Shown here in pieces: positions 53,757 to 62,303 of a DNA stretch of 64,000 nucleotides. The stretch is from Mycolicibacterium rhodesiae JS60 (GTDB lineage: Bacteria > Actinomycetota > Actinomycetes > Mycobacteriales > Mycobacteriaceae), in contig AGIQ01000002.1 in NCBI GenBank assembly GCA_000230935.2, positions 372,001 to 436,000 on the forward strand. The letters run 5' to 3'. A model generated the notes under the pieces. The model saw only the letters and a program-made list of their open reading frames with translations. It was not told the origin of the DNA and ran no database searches. The translations under genes were made by a program, and so were the position numbers. Positions within the stretch are counted from its first letter, which is position 1. Each line of letters opens with the position of its first letter.

Positions 53757-54483
53757 GCCGCGGCACAGGTCGGAAACGGTCGCCTTCCATATCTCCGGGT
53801 GGGTGTACCAGAAGTTGTGCGGGACCCCGCTGACGACGCGGAACTGTCCGTGGAAGCAGCGCGGCGAGCTGGCGAAGCGGCCAATCAGGCCGAATGTCGT
53901 CAGCCGCTGCCACAAACGTCATCGGAACACGAATATCTGCGAGCTGCCGAAACAACGTCGGCTGGTGAATCCACTCGATGAACGCCGCATTGAGTGATTC
54001 ATGAACCGCGGCATCCCACGCGATGGCCAGACTGTCCTCAAGGTGGCGGCGAGAGGCGTAAATCTCCGACCACGTTCGATCCTTATGTAACCCATGTCCC
54101 GCGATGCCGACGACCGACGTCACGCGCTCGGGGTGATCCAACGCGTAGCGAATGCCCAGGTCTGATGCGAACGAGTGACCAAGCACTGTCCAGGAATCCA
54201 CACCCACCGTGGCCCTGATCATTTCGAGATCAGCAATGGCTTGAACGAGGTCATGGGCACCGCCGCCGGACCGGCCAACGCCCCTCGGCTCGGGAAACCA
54301 CGCGCGCATGCCGGCTGGGACCAGGTCGTCACGCTCCAGATAGTTCACACAGCCTGGGCCGCCCGATAACACCACCACATCGGGCCCGTCGCCCACAGCA
54401 CCGACATGCAGCCGCACACCATCGCCACACGACACCGTCAACGACTCCACCCGGCCAAGTCTGCCGTGCTGAACAGTTTTCAC
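53757..54483 (-). pseudogene. Alpha/beta hydrolase (prolyl-aminopeptidase-like) with frameshift near its 3' end
   Basis: From GTG 54483: VVVLSGGPGCVNYLE, nucleophile elbow GHSFASDLG, and DDIRPDWPLRQLAALLP are a clear S33-type hydrolase. After about position 53857 this frame turns into Arg/Pro-rich nonsense (stop at 53725), while the +1 frame continues the expected C-terminus (GQFRVVSGVPHNFWYTHPEI, with the catalytic-His region) and then runs without a stop into the GNAT. A one-base insertion or two-base deletion near 53855-53862 explains this. Probably inactive unless frameshifting occurs. Confidence 0.65.
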
Positions 54484-54539
54484 CCATCAGGCCGGGGAGG
54501 TCGGTCGTACTCGTAGAAGCAACGGGCCGGAGCCCTTCA

Positions 54540-55560
54540 TCAGTAATGGGATCCGGCCGGGTTGAACCTTGCGATGGCGTCAAGGACGGCTGCTTTCATA
54601 CTGGGGCTGCCGGTGTGCCCGGAGTCCTCGATGATCCTCAGCTCAGCGTCGGGCCAGGCTTGGGCCAGTTCCCATGCCGTCAGCAGCGGAGCGGATAGGT
54701 CGAGACGACCGTGAATCAGAATTCCGGGAATGCCCTTGAGCCGGTGGGCATCTCGCAGTAGTTGCCGGTCTTCCAGCCACGCCCCGTGGGCGAAGTAACG
54801 CGTACAGATCCGCACGAACGCCAGCTTCGCTCGATCGGGCTTGTCACCATACTGACCGGGGCTGCCGAGAGACTCGTGGGCGATTGCTGCGTCTTCCCAT
54901 GCGCACCACTCGTTCGCAGCTCGTGCTCGTACTGCGAGGTCCGGGCTTTCCATGAGCCGCCGGTAGGCCTCAACCAGGTTGCCGTCGCGGTCGGTGGCGG
55001 GGACCCCGGCGCGAAAGCGTTCCCATTCGATGGGCAGCAACAGACGTAGTCCGTGGTAGAGCCAGTCGATCTCGCGTGGGCTGGTGGTCGTGACGCCGAC
55101 CAGGATGATGCCGGTCACCTTGCTGGGATGGCGTTGGGCGTAGGCGAGGATGAGCGTGGATGCCCACGACCCGCCGTAGAGCAGCCACCGGTCGATGCCC
55201 AGGTGCTCGCGGAGTGCTTCCATATCGGCGAGCAGGTGTTCGGTGGTGTTGTGCGCCATGTCTGTTGCCGGGTCGGCTGCATGGGGTTCGCTGTCGCCGC
55301 ACCCGCGCTGGTCGAACAACACAATCTGGAATGCGGTGGGGTCAAACCCTTTGTGGGCGCCGCGTGCCCGGCCTGATCCTGGGCCGCCGTGGACGACTAA
55401 TGCGGGCCGGCCCTTCGGGTGGCCCCTGGCCCTCCCAGTAGATGCGGTTACCGTCACCCACGTCAAGTCGCCCGCGGTCGTACACCTGCGGCTCGGGAAA
55501 CGGTCGAGGTTCAGGCACAACCGGCCACGTTACCGGCGGCCCATCCCACCGCAGAGGCAA
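54540..55560 (-). pseudogene. Proline iminopeptidase with frameshift near the N-terminus
   Basis: The main frame (54540 to about 55425) has VVHGGPGSG, FDQRGCGDSEPHA, the elbow YGGSWASTLILAYAQ, and DSGHTGS with the catalytic His, a standard S33 prolyl aminopeptidase. The matching N-terminus (PFPEPQVYDRGRLDVGDGNR, then IYWEGQG) is in another frame starting at ATG 55560 and crosses over between about 55411 and 55432. An alternative GTG at 55520 in the main frame could still give a protein with an altered first 40 residues. Family reaction: release of N-terminal proline from peptides. Confidence 0.65.
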
Positions 55561-55566
55561 AGAATC

Positions 55567-55610
55567 AAGACCGGAATCTGAGCCGTCTTTATTCTCAACA
55601 TTTGCGACGG
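55567..55610 (+). repeat. Cassette-boundary repeat, copy 6
   Basis: 44 bp, AAGACCGGAATCTGAGCCGTC, then ATTCTCAACA and TTTGCGACGG. The left half is very close to copy 4. A 10-bp inverted repeat (ATTCTCAACA 55591-55600 / TGTTGAGAAT 55618-55627) starts inside it. Confidence 0.7.
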
Positions 55611-55678
55611 CCGCACGTGTTGAGAATATCCACCAAAGGCTGCGCTGTACTGCCCGGACCCCGCGGGGGATCGGATCG

Positions 55679-56836
55679 CTAACGGCGACGCCTGCGGCGC
55701 TGCTTTCCGGATCGGCGCCCAGGAGGCTTCTGACCTGGCTGCGGTTTCGATACTCGGGCCGACGTGGCTTTCGGGCCAGGCTTGCCGTCTTCTTGAAACA
55801 GTTCGTCTACTCGGTCGATCTGTGCGGTCAGGTCGATTGGGCTCGATCCCAGATCAGCCGACCCTGCCGCAGGCACTATCGCGAGCGGAGGAGCAACCAG
55901 GGCCTCGAGTTCGGCGGCAAATTCGAACAGCTTGTCAGCTGTCTGGTAGAGGTTTTCCGCCGTATCGACGATGCACACAGGTTCCTGGCCCCGGTTGTAG
56001 TACCTACCGGACCAGACTTCATCGGAATCCAAAGCCATGACCCACCAGTAACTGTGCACAATGTTGTTGCGGGTATCTCGAAGTGTCGATGCTCTAGCGG
56101 CCTTGAGCAGCTGATCAACTCGTTGGGCGAGTTCCGACGGGTCTCGCTTGCAATGCTTCTCGATCTTCGCGTGCAGCTTGCTCCAATCCAACGAGACATC
56201 TTTGCCTGCAAGGTCTTCGTTCTGCCCGCCGGTTAAAGAGACAAGCACCTTCCGTAGCGCCATCTCGACGTGTCCGCCTGCGACCGTGACGGCACCGACT
56301 GCTTGGAATAGGCGACGCCGATGTCTGCGGTCCGCGACCGCATGTTCATGCCCGGCCACTCGGACCGGCCGCAACGAGGCCAAGTCAAGCCACCGGTCGT
56401 CGTCGCCGATCGGCGACACGATCGTAAAACGCGCACCCTGTAGGAGGTCGTCACCGTGTTGCATGTTGAACGGGACCGATTTGCCTCGGACATGGCCCGT
56501 CGGGACGACCATCTCTGCACGGCCCGCATCATCTGGAGTCCAGACGCGGCGGGTGTCGTGGGAGGCACGCTCTTCGTCGGTGAGGTCTTCGGCGGTCGCG
56601 ATCGGAATCTCGTGCCCGTCGATACGAAACATCATGCGGACGATGTTCTCAGAAGCCCACGACATGCCAGCAAACGACTTCCAGGGAGATTCCGAACGTT
56701 CTACGCCGCCGTTACCGTTTGCGAGGCAGGCGACCGCCTTCGCTAGATCTCTATCGTTGATGTCCGACTTGAATTCGATTGTCAGGCTCTCGCCGCCGGC
56801 GAGTATGGCGCGCGTGTCCACCCCACGTTTATGCAT
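55679..56836 (-). CDS. Chimeric protein: truncated AlbA_2-like start joined to a HEPN-like domain
   Basis: 385 aa from ATG 56836 (ATG 56875 would start inside a palindrome). Residues 1-42 (RAILAGGESLTIEFKSDIND and VACLANGNGG) are the beginning of a Schlafen AlbA_2 domain, which then stops short; from about residue 45 the sequence is different and continues to a HEPN-like helix with DTRNNIVHSYWW (R-x4-H) near residue 255. The tail is Lys/Arg/Pro-rich (RRSGKQRRRRRR). The join near 56715-56725 looks like a deletion or recombination junction. Last gene of the island. Function unknown. Confidence 0.6.
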   Translation of the reverse strand: MHKRGVDTRAILAGGESLTIEFKSDINDRDLAKAVACLANGNGGVERSESPWKSFAGMSWASENIVRMMFRIDGHEIPIATAEDLTDEERASHDTRRVWTPDDAGRAEMVVPTGHVRGKSVPFNMQHGDDLLQGARFTIVSPIGDDDRWLDLASLRPVRVAGHEHAVADRRHRRRLFQAVGAVTVAGGHVEMALRKVLVSLTGGQNEDLAGKDVSLDWSKLHAKIEKHCKRDPSELAQRVDQLLKAARASTLRDTRNNIVHSYWWVMALDSDEVWSGRYYNRGQEPVCIVDTAENLYQTADKLFEFAAELEALVAPPLAIVPAAGSADLGSSPIDLTAQIDRVDELFQEDGKPGPKATSARVSKPQPGQKPPGRRSGKQRRRRRR

Positions 56837-56872
56837 AACTATGGGCAGCAAGTGCCTTGTATGCGACGGAAT

Positions 56873-56892
56873 CATAACTTTTGAAAGTTATG
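56873..56892. promoter_or_regulatory. AT-rich perfect palindrome, probable operator
   Basis: CATAACTTT-TG-AAAGTTATG, 9+9 bp arms, 37 bp before the ATG of the chimeric gene. Strikingly AT-rich for this genome. Typical of a dimeric repressor site controlling the leftward gene. Confidence 0.5.
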
Positions 56893-57002
56893 AAGGGCGG
56901 CAATCGTGTCGTGCAATGTTCGTTGGCATGGTCCGCGGGAGCCCGAAGCAGCGGATGGACGACCCCGGCACCGGATTGGCACTCTGACCTGGAGTTGAGA
57001 TC

Positions 57003-57048
57003 CGCCCACAATTGCGACAGATCGCCCCGGTCATTGGCCGGGGTTTTT
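57003..57048 (+). terminator. att-like core and orphan intrinsic terminator at the right edge of the island
   Basis: CGCCCACAAT at 57003-57012 repeats the tRNA-Leu 3' end (39651-39660). It is followed by CCCCGG (57025-57030), a 7-nt loop, CCGGGG (57038-57043) and TTTTT (57044-57048), a classic intrinsic terminator on the plus strand. No plus-strand gene precedes it, so it is best explained as the original tRNA-Leu terminator moved 17 kb by the insertion. Confidence 0.55.
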
Positions 57049-57075
57049 CTGTTTGTCGGGCCAGTAGGTCCAGCG

Positions 57076-58155
57076 TCATCGGATATCGGCGGCGTGACAC
57101 ACCTGGTTCCCGCCGGCGCGTTTCGCCCGGTACATCGCGGCGTCGGCGGCCTCGATGAGCTCGTCGAGCAGCCGCAGGTTCAGCTGGGAGCCGTTGTCCA
57201 GCGGGGCGCAGGCGGTGCCGACGCTGGCGGTCACCGGCACCGGCAACTCGGCGATCGCATGCCGCAGCCGTTCCGCGATGATTTCCGGCGGGTCGGGATG
57301 GCCGACGTCGACGATGACAAATTCCTCTCCGCCGGACCTGCCGATGATGGCGGAGAGCCCGCAGTTGTCGGCAAGAGCTTCGCTGATTCGGATCAGTGCC
57401 GCGTCGCCGGCCGCGTGGCCCTCGGTGTCGTTCAGCCTCTTGAAGCTGTCCAGGTCGATCACGATGACCATCAGCTGGCTGCCGTCGGTCGCGGGACGCA
57501 TGATCAGTTCGTAGGCCGACTGTTGGAATGACCGCCGATTGTGCAACCCGGTCAGGGGATCCCGGCCAGAACTGCGCAGATCGACGCGCAACGTCTGGGC
57601 CAGTGACAAGACGCCGAACGGCAGGCCGACGTTGAGCGTTGCCACGATCGACACCGCAGCGGCCGTCAAATAGAGGTCACCCGTCGAGACAACGAGGCGG
57701 GCAGCCAGGATCACCGCGCAGACCGCGGCTACCGCACCATTGGCCACCACCTCGTGGGCGGTGTGGAAATAGGCGACGAAGCCACCGATCACTGTGAACG
57801 TCGCGCACCCCATCAGTCCGACGTAGGCGTTCGAGTAGGACAGGGTGGCGGCGGCAATGGTCGCGCTACAGGTGAATGAGAACAGAAGCGACTGCTGGCG
57901 CGTCGGCCAATGCAGCAGGAAAGGCACAACGACCGCGACCGCCAACACGGCTGCGACGACACAGACGGTGACCGATATCCGCCCGCTCGGCCCTTCCGGG
58001 CTTTTGATCATCAACGCGGTCGACCCCGCCAGAGCGAGCGTTGCCGTGACGATCAGCGTCCGCCAGAGCCCTTGTTGGTTCCGTTCATGCAGGTAGACAC
58101 TGATCCAGTCGTATTGGTCGGCGTGCCGGGTCGGCAGCGCTCCCCACCGAAGCAT
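57076..58155 (-). CDS. Membrane diguanylate cyclase (GGDEF)
   Basis: 359 aa from ATG 58155 (GGGG 7 nt upstream). About six hydrophobic segments (residues 30-190), then a GGDEF domain: RDPLTGLHNRRSF, IDLDSFKRLNDTEGHAAGDA and the active-site motif GRSGGEEFVIV (GGEEF, a functional variant). The C-terminus has ADAAMYRAKRAGGN. Synthesises c-di-GMP from two GTP. The longer frame to 58641 overlaps the next cyclase and is rejected. No obvious RxxD inhibitory site was found. Confidence 0.9.
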   Translation of the reverse strand: MLRWGALPTRHADQYDWISVYLHERNQQGLWRTLIVTATLALAGSTALMIKSPEGPSGRISVTVCVVAAVLAVAVVVPFLLHWPTRQQSLLFSFTCSATIAAATLSYSNAYVGLMGCATFTVIGGFVAYFHTAHEVVANGAVAAVCAVILAARLVVSTGDLYLTAAAVSIVATLNVGLPFGVLSLAQTLRVDLRSSGRDPLTGLHNRRSFQQSAYELIMRPATDGSQLMVIVIDLDSFKRLNDTEGHAAGDAALIRISEALADNCGLSAIIGRSGGEEFVIVDVGHPDPPEIIAERLRHAIAELPVPVTASVGTACAPLDNGSQLNLRLLDELIEAADAAMYRAKRAGGNQVCHAADIR

Positions 58156-58229
58156 GTGTGAACCCCGTTCCCTCGGGACGTCGTTCCGTAGTTGCAGTAA
58201 CAATCTTGCCGAGCCCGGGCGGCCGACGC

Positions 58230-59552
58230 TCAGCGGTGGGTGGCTGAGCCCAGTCCCTGGTCGGCGTCGGGGGCCGCGACGGCATTGCGACCGGTTTGCT
58301 TGGCCTGGTACATCGCCGCGTCGGCTCGGGCCATGACCGCAGCGCTCGCCTCGCCCGGAACCGATGAGGTGGCTCCGATGCTCAGCGTCGTCTGGACCGT
58401 CAAACCGAACTGATGGATCGGTTCGGCGGCCAGCCGACGGATCCGTTCGCCGATCTCGACGACCTCTTCCGCACTGTGGGCGCTCGGCAACAGGATCAGT
58501 AGTTCGTCGCCGCCGATTCGCCCGACCGTGTCGTCCAGGTGTACGCACTCGCGCATCCGGGTGGCGATCGTCGACAGCACGGCGTCGCCGACGGCGTGCC
58601 CCCAGGTGTCGTTGATCTGTTTGAAGTGATCGATATCGCAATACAGAACGCCCAGCACGGATCCGGGCGACCGGGGACTGCGCAGCGCCGCGTCCAAACG
58701 CGCCATTGTCTCGGCGCGGTTGACCAGACCGGTCACGCTGTCGAACCGCGCGAGCTCCCTCAGCCGGTTGCGCATGTCGTCCACGGCGGTCGAGATCTCC
58801 GCGATCTCGCGGGGACCGCCGCGGCTGATGGGTTGGTCGTAGTCACCGTCGGCCACCGCGCGCACGGTGTCGACCAGTCGGGAGACCGGTTGGGTGAGCA
58901 TCCGCCGCACGGTGATGATGGAACCGATCACCGCGGCGGCGAGAAGGGCTATTGCGACGTACTGGCTGATGTTCGCGGTCCGCAGCACCGAATGGATGTG
59001 CTGAATTTCGGCGTCGATCAAGACGTCGATCTGAGCATTGAGAGCGCGGAACCGCTCGCGGAGCTTGTCGAACAGGACCTTCGCCTCGAGCACCATCTGA
59101 TCGAGGTTGGCGCGCGCGACCGGCCCGGTACGGAGCGCGGCTATCTGGGGGGCGGCCGCCCGACTGTTCCAGAGCGCTGCGGCGGCCAGCTCATCCTCGT
59201 ACAGCGTGAGGAGCCGGTCGGCATCCGGCATACCGGCGAGCTTTCGATGAAGTTCGGGCGCAAGGCGATTCGCGGTCGCTGCGCCCGCCTCGTACAGTTC
59301 GAGCGCGACCGTGTTGCCGGTCAGCAGAAATGCCCGCTGTCCGGTCTCTTGGTCGACGTACGCGCGACTCAGTTCAGCGGTCTGAGACCGGATCGGAATG
59401 AGCCGATCGCTCAAGTTGTGGACGGCGCGCGCGACGGACATCTGGCCCTCTATCGAGGCGGCCATCGTGGCGACGAAAACCAGCGCGATGACCCCGACAC
59501 AGCAGAAGATCAGTGTCCGGAGCGCCGGCCGCCGCTCGCTCGAACCAGCCAC
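58230..59552 (-). CDS. Membrane diguanylate cyclase with CHASE3-like sensor and HAMP
   Basis: 440 aa from GTG 59552. Transmembrane helix (about 12-35), a CHASE3-like extracytoplasmic domain (about 40-195, with QETGQRAFLLTGN), a second helix (about 196-215), HAMP (about 215-265), and GGDEF (about 270-425) with CDIDHFKQINDTWGHAVGDA and GRIGGDELLIL. The last motif residue is Leu in place of Phe (GGDEL), seen in some active cyclases, so activity is likely but not sure. Tandem with the previous cyclase, 74 bp apart. Confidence 0.9.
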   Translation of the reverse strand: MAGSSERRPALRTLIFCCVGVIALVFVATMAASIEGQMSVARAVHNLSDRLIPIRSQTAELSRAYVDQETGQRAFLLTGNTVALELYEAGAATANRLAPELHRKLAGMPDADRLLTLYEDELAAAALWNSRAAAPQIAALRTGPVARANLDQMVLEAKVLFDKLRERFRALNAQIDVLIDAEIQHIHSVLRTANISQYVAIALLAAAVIGSIITVRRMLTQPVSRLVDTVRAVADGDYDQPISRGGPREIAEISTAVDDMRNRLRELARFDSVTGLVNRAETMARLDAALRSPRSPGSVLGVLYCDIDHFKQINDTWGHAVGDAVLSTIATRMRECVHLDDTVGRIGGDELLILLPSAHSAEEVVEIGERIRRLAAEPIHQFGLTVQTTLSIGATSSVPGEASAAVMARADAAMYQAKQTGRNAVAAPDADQGLGSATHR

Positions 59553-59591
59553 AGCCTTGAAGATTAGGCCACCCGTGTCTGCCCAGGGTGC

Positions 59592-62303
59592 TCAGTCCAC
59601 GTCGCGTCCGGCGATTGCCCGCCAGATCAGAGCCGGCGTCATCGGCAGCCGGTACAACCGTGCCCCGCATGCGTCCGCGATGGCATTGGCCAGTGCCGGT
59701 GCCACCGGGTTGTACGGAGACTCGCTCATCGACTTCGCGCCCATCGGCCCGAGTTCGTCGTAGGTGTCGGCGAAAAGGACCTCGGTGACCGGGACGTCGG
59801 CCAGCTGCGGGATGTGGTAGTCGCGCAGCGCCGGGTTGACGACGGCGCCGTCGGGTCCGATCTGAATCTCTTCGTACAGGGACGACCCGATCGCCTGTGC
59901 CACGCCCCCTTCCACCTGGCCGCGGCACTGCTCGGCGTTCAACACCACCCCGGCGTCGGCCGCCTGTATCGAGCGCAGAATCACAACTTGGCCCGTCTCG
60001 ATGTTGACCGCCACCCGGAATGCCTGGACGTTGAACGCCACCGAGCGCGGATCTCCGTCATGACGGCCGCGCCCCGTCAGGTCGGCAGGCAGGCGGGCGA
60101 AGTCCACGAACTCGTCGCCGCACTGGACGCCGTGCTGGCTCAGAATGCACGCGGCCCTGGGGGCGCCGGTCAGCTCCGCTGCGGCCGAGATCAACAAAGC
60201 GCGCAAGTCCTCGCAGGCGTTGAGAACGGCCCGCCCGGCTACGACGGTACCGGCAGAGCCGAACGCCCCGGTGTCGTAACCGACTGCGTCGGTGTCGGAT
60301 TGGCGAATGACGACGCGGTCGGCGTCGGTGCTCAGCGCGGTCGCCGCGAGTTGGGCGTGCACGGTGGTCGTGCCGTTGCCGAACTCGGCGGTTCCCACGG
60401 CCAGGATGTAGATGCCGTCGCTGTCAACGGAGATCTCGGCTTCGGCGAAGTGCCCACGCGGCGGGAGCGTAGCGATCATCGCCAGTGCCATGCCGTCGCC
60501 GACCCGCCACTGGCTGCCCTCCGGAGGCTCGAGACCGCCGGTGTTCGAGAGGGCCGCCTGCGCCAGGTCGAGGCACTGATCCAGCCCGTAGCTGCCGAAT
60601 ACGAGGTCGTCGTTGTGGGCGTGGGCATCCACGAAGGGGTCCCCGGGCACCACCACGTTGCGGCGACGGAGTTCGAAGGCGTCGACGCCCAACCGGCGGG
60701 CGAGCATGTCGAGGGCCGACTCCACCGCGAAGATGACCTGGCCGAGTCCATATCCGCGGAAGGCACCCGAGGGAAGGTTGTTGGTGTACACCGACTGGGC
60801 GTCCACTCGTTTGTTCGCACACCGATAGACCGAGACCGATTCACTGCAGCCGTGAAACATCGAACCGGGGCTGTGGTTGCCGTACGCCCCGGCGTCGGTC
60901 AGCACGTCGATCCCCAGCGCCGTCAGCCGTCCGGCCGCGTCGGCCGCGACCGTCACGTCGACGCGGAAGGGGTGCCGGCAGGGTGCCATGGTGAACTGGT
61001 CGGACCGGCTGAACTCATAGCGCACGGGCTGCCCCAGTCGCAACACCGCCAACGCGACGATGTCCTCGCACAGCATCTCCTGCTTGGCCCCGAAACCGCC
61101 TCCGACCCGCTTGGTCAGTACCTGCACCGACTCGCGGTCCAGGCCGAAGATATGGCACAGCTCGTCGCGAACTAGGAATGGCACCTGCGAACTGGTCCGA
61201 ATCACCAAGCGCCCCTGGCCATCACGCCAGCCGGTGCAGCCATGGGTCTCGAGGTGGGCGTGCTGGACTCGCTGGGTGCGCCATCTCCCCCGCACCACCT
61301 CGCCACCCGATGCAATCGCTTCCGCGATCCCGGCATCGATATCGCCGGTGCCGCCGTGCAGCTCGGCGACAACATTGCGGGACGGGGCGGCGATGCGCGC
61401 CTGACTCCCCTTGTCGCCGTGTACCAACGGCGCTCCCGCTGCGAGAGCCTCTTCGGGATCGAAAACCGCCGGCAACTCTTGATAGTCGACAATGATTGCA
61501 CCGCAAGCCTTTTCCGCGATCGCGGCGCTGTCGGCGACCACCGCGGCCACCCGCTGGCCGACGAATCGAACGACATTGTCGAGGACGTAGGTGTCGTCGG
61601 GATCGTCGGTACGGGATTCGTGCCGGGCAGCCGAGAACGCCACCTCGGGGCTGTCCAGATGGGTGAGCACCAGGTGGACGCCTGGCATGGCCGATGCGGC
61701 AGTGGTGTCGATCGCCGCGATCCGGGCATGCGCCACCGGGCTCCCGAGCACGGCGATGTGCAGCAGACCTTCTGGCGCAAAGTCCATGGTGTACTGCTCG
61801 GTTCCGGTCACCACGCGCAGCCCGGCGGGGGCGCCGATGGAACGGCCGGCGTCACCCCCGCCCGGTTTGTCGATGTTGACTTTGCCCGCCAGCGCATCGG
61901 TGATTGCGCGATAGCCGGTACAGCGGCACAGATTGCCTTTGAGATGCTGTGGCAGCTCCGCGAGCTGCTCCTCAGTGAGTGTCGAGGCGGTGGTGACCAT
62001 GCCGGCTGTGCAGAACCCGCACTGGAATCCGGCGGCTTCGGCGAAGGCTCGTTGCGCGGGATGCAGATTGTCGGGGGTGCCCAACCCGGCGACCGTGGTG
62101 ACGGCACGGCCCGCCGCGCGGAAGGCCGGATACACGCACGAATGCACCGCCGCTCCGTCGAGAAGCACGGTGCAGGCGCCGCAGTCGCCGGCGTCGCAGC
62201 CCTTCTTGACCTCGAAATGCCCGCGCTCGCGCAGATAGGTACGAAGGCACTGGCCAGGCGCGGGGTCGTCGGAGTATTCGCGATCGTTGACGGTGAACTT
62301 CAT
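59592..62303 (-). CDS. Xanthine-dehydrogenase-type molybdenum hydroxylase, fused 2Fe-2S and molybdopterin subunits
   Basis: 903 aa. N-terminal 2Fe-2S domains (about 1-150): [18 protein letters not shown] and CGFCTAGM with [11 protein letters not shown] supply the eight Cys ligands. Then the molybdopterin-binding subunit (about 165-900) with [28 protein letters not shown] and the region [21 protein letters not shown] holding the catalytic Glu. Small and large subunits are usually separate; here they are one chain. ATG 62303 overlaps the FAD-subunit stop (ATGA). Next to a guanine deaminase, so purine (xanthine/hypoxanthine) oxidation is the likely role. Confidence 0.88.
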   Translation of the reverse strand: MKFTVNDREYSDDPAPGQCLRTYLRERGHFEVKKGCDAGDCGACTVLLDGAAVHSCVYPAFRAAGRAVTTVAGLGTPDNLHPAQRAFAEAAGFQCGFCTAGMVTTASTLTEEQLAELPQHLKGNLCRCTGYRAITDALAGKVNIDKPGGGDAGRSIGAPAGLRVVTGTEQYTMDFAPEGLLHIAVLGSPVAHARIAAIDTTAASAMPGVHLVLTHLDSPEVAFSAARHESRTDDPDDTYVLDNVVRFVGQRVAAVVADSAAIAEKACGAIIVDYQELPAVFDPEEALAAGAPLVHGDKGSQARIAAPSRNVVAELHGGTGDIDAGIAEAIASGGEVVRGRWRTQRVQHAHLETHGCTGWRDGQGRLVIRTSSQVPFLVRDELCHIFGLDRESVQVLTKRVGGGFGAKQEMLCEDIVALAVLRLGQPVRYEFSRSDQFTMAPCRHPFRVDVTVAADAAGRLTALGIDVLTDAGAYGNHSPGSMFHGCSESVSVYRCANKRVDAQSVYTNNLPSGAFRGYGLGQVIFAVESALDMLARRLGVDAFELRRRNVVVPGDPFVDAHAHNDDLVFGSYGLDQCLDLAQAALSNTGGLEPPEGSQWRVGDGMALAMIATLPPRGHFAEAEISVDSDGIYILAVGTAEFGNGTTTVHAQLAATALSTDADRVVIRQSDTDAVGYDTGAFGSAGTVVAGRAVLNACEDLRALLISAAAELTGAPRAACILSQHGVQCGDEFVDFARLPADLTGRGRHDGDPRSVAFNVQAFRVAVNIETGQVVILRSIQAADAGVVLNAEQCRGQVEGGVAQAIGSSLYEEIQIGPDGAVVNPALRDYHIPQLADVPVTEVLFADTYDELGPMGAKSMSESPYNPVAPALANAIADACGARLYRLPMTPALIWRAIAGRDVD

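Noticed and set aside
54540..55520. Intact proline iminopeptidase starting at GTG 55520
   Set aside because: The first 40 residues are in the wrong frame compared with the conserved N-terminus encoded from 55560, so I call it frameshifted; an altered but working protein cannot be excluded.
39657..57000. A tyrosine or large serine integrase for the tRNA-Leu island
   Set aside because: None of the frames shows integrase motifs; the only recombinase is the 200-aa resolvase type.
56881..57531. 216-codon plus-strand ORF at the right edge of the island
   Set aside because: Most of it is the mirror of the GGDEF gene, and it reads through the terminator at 57025-57048.
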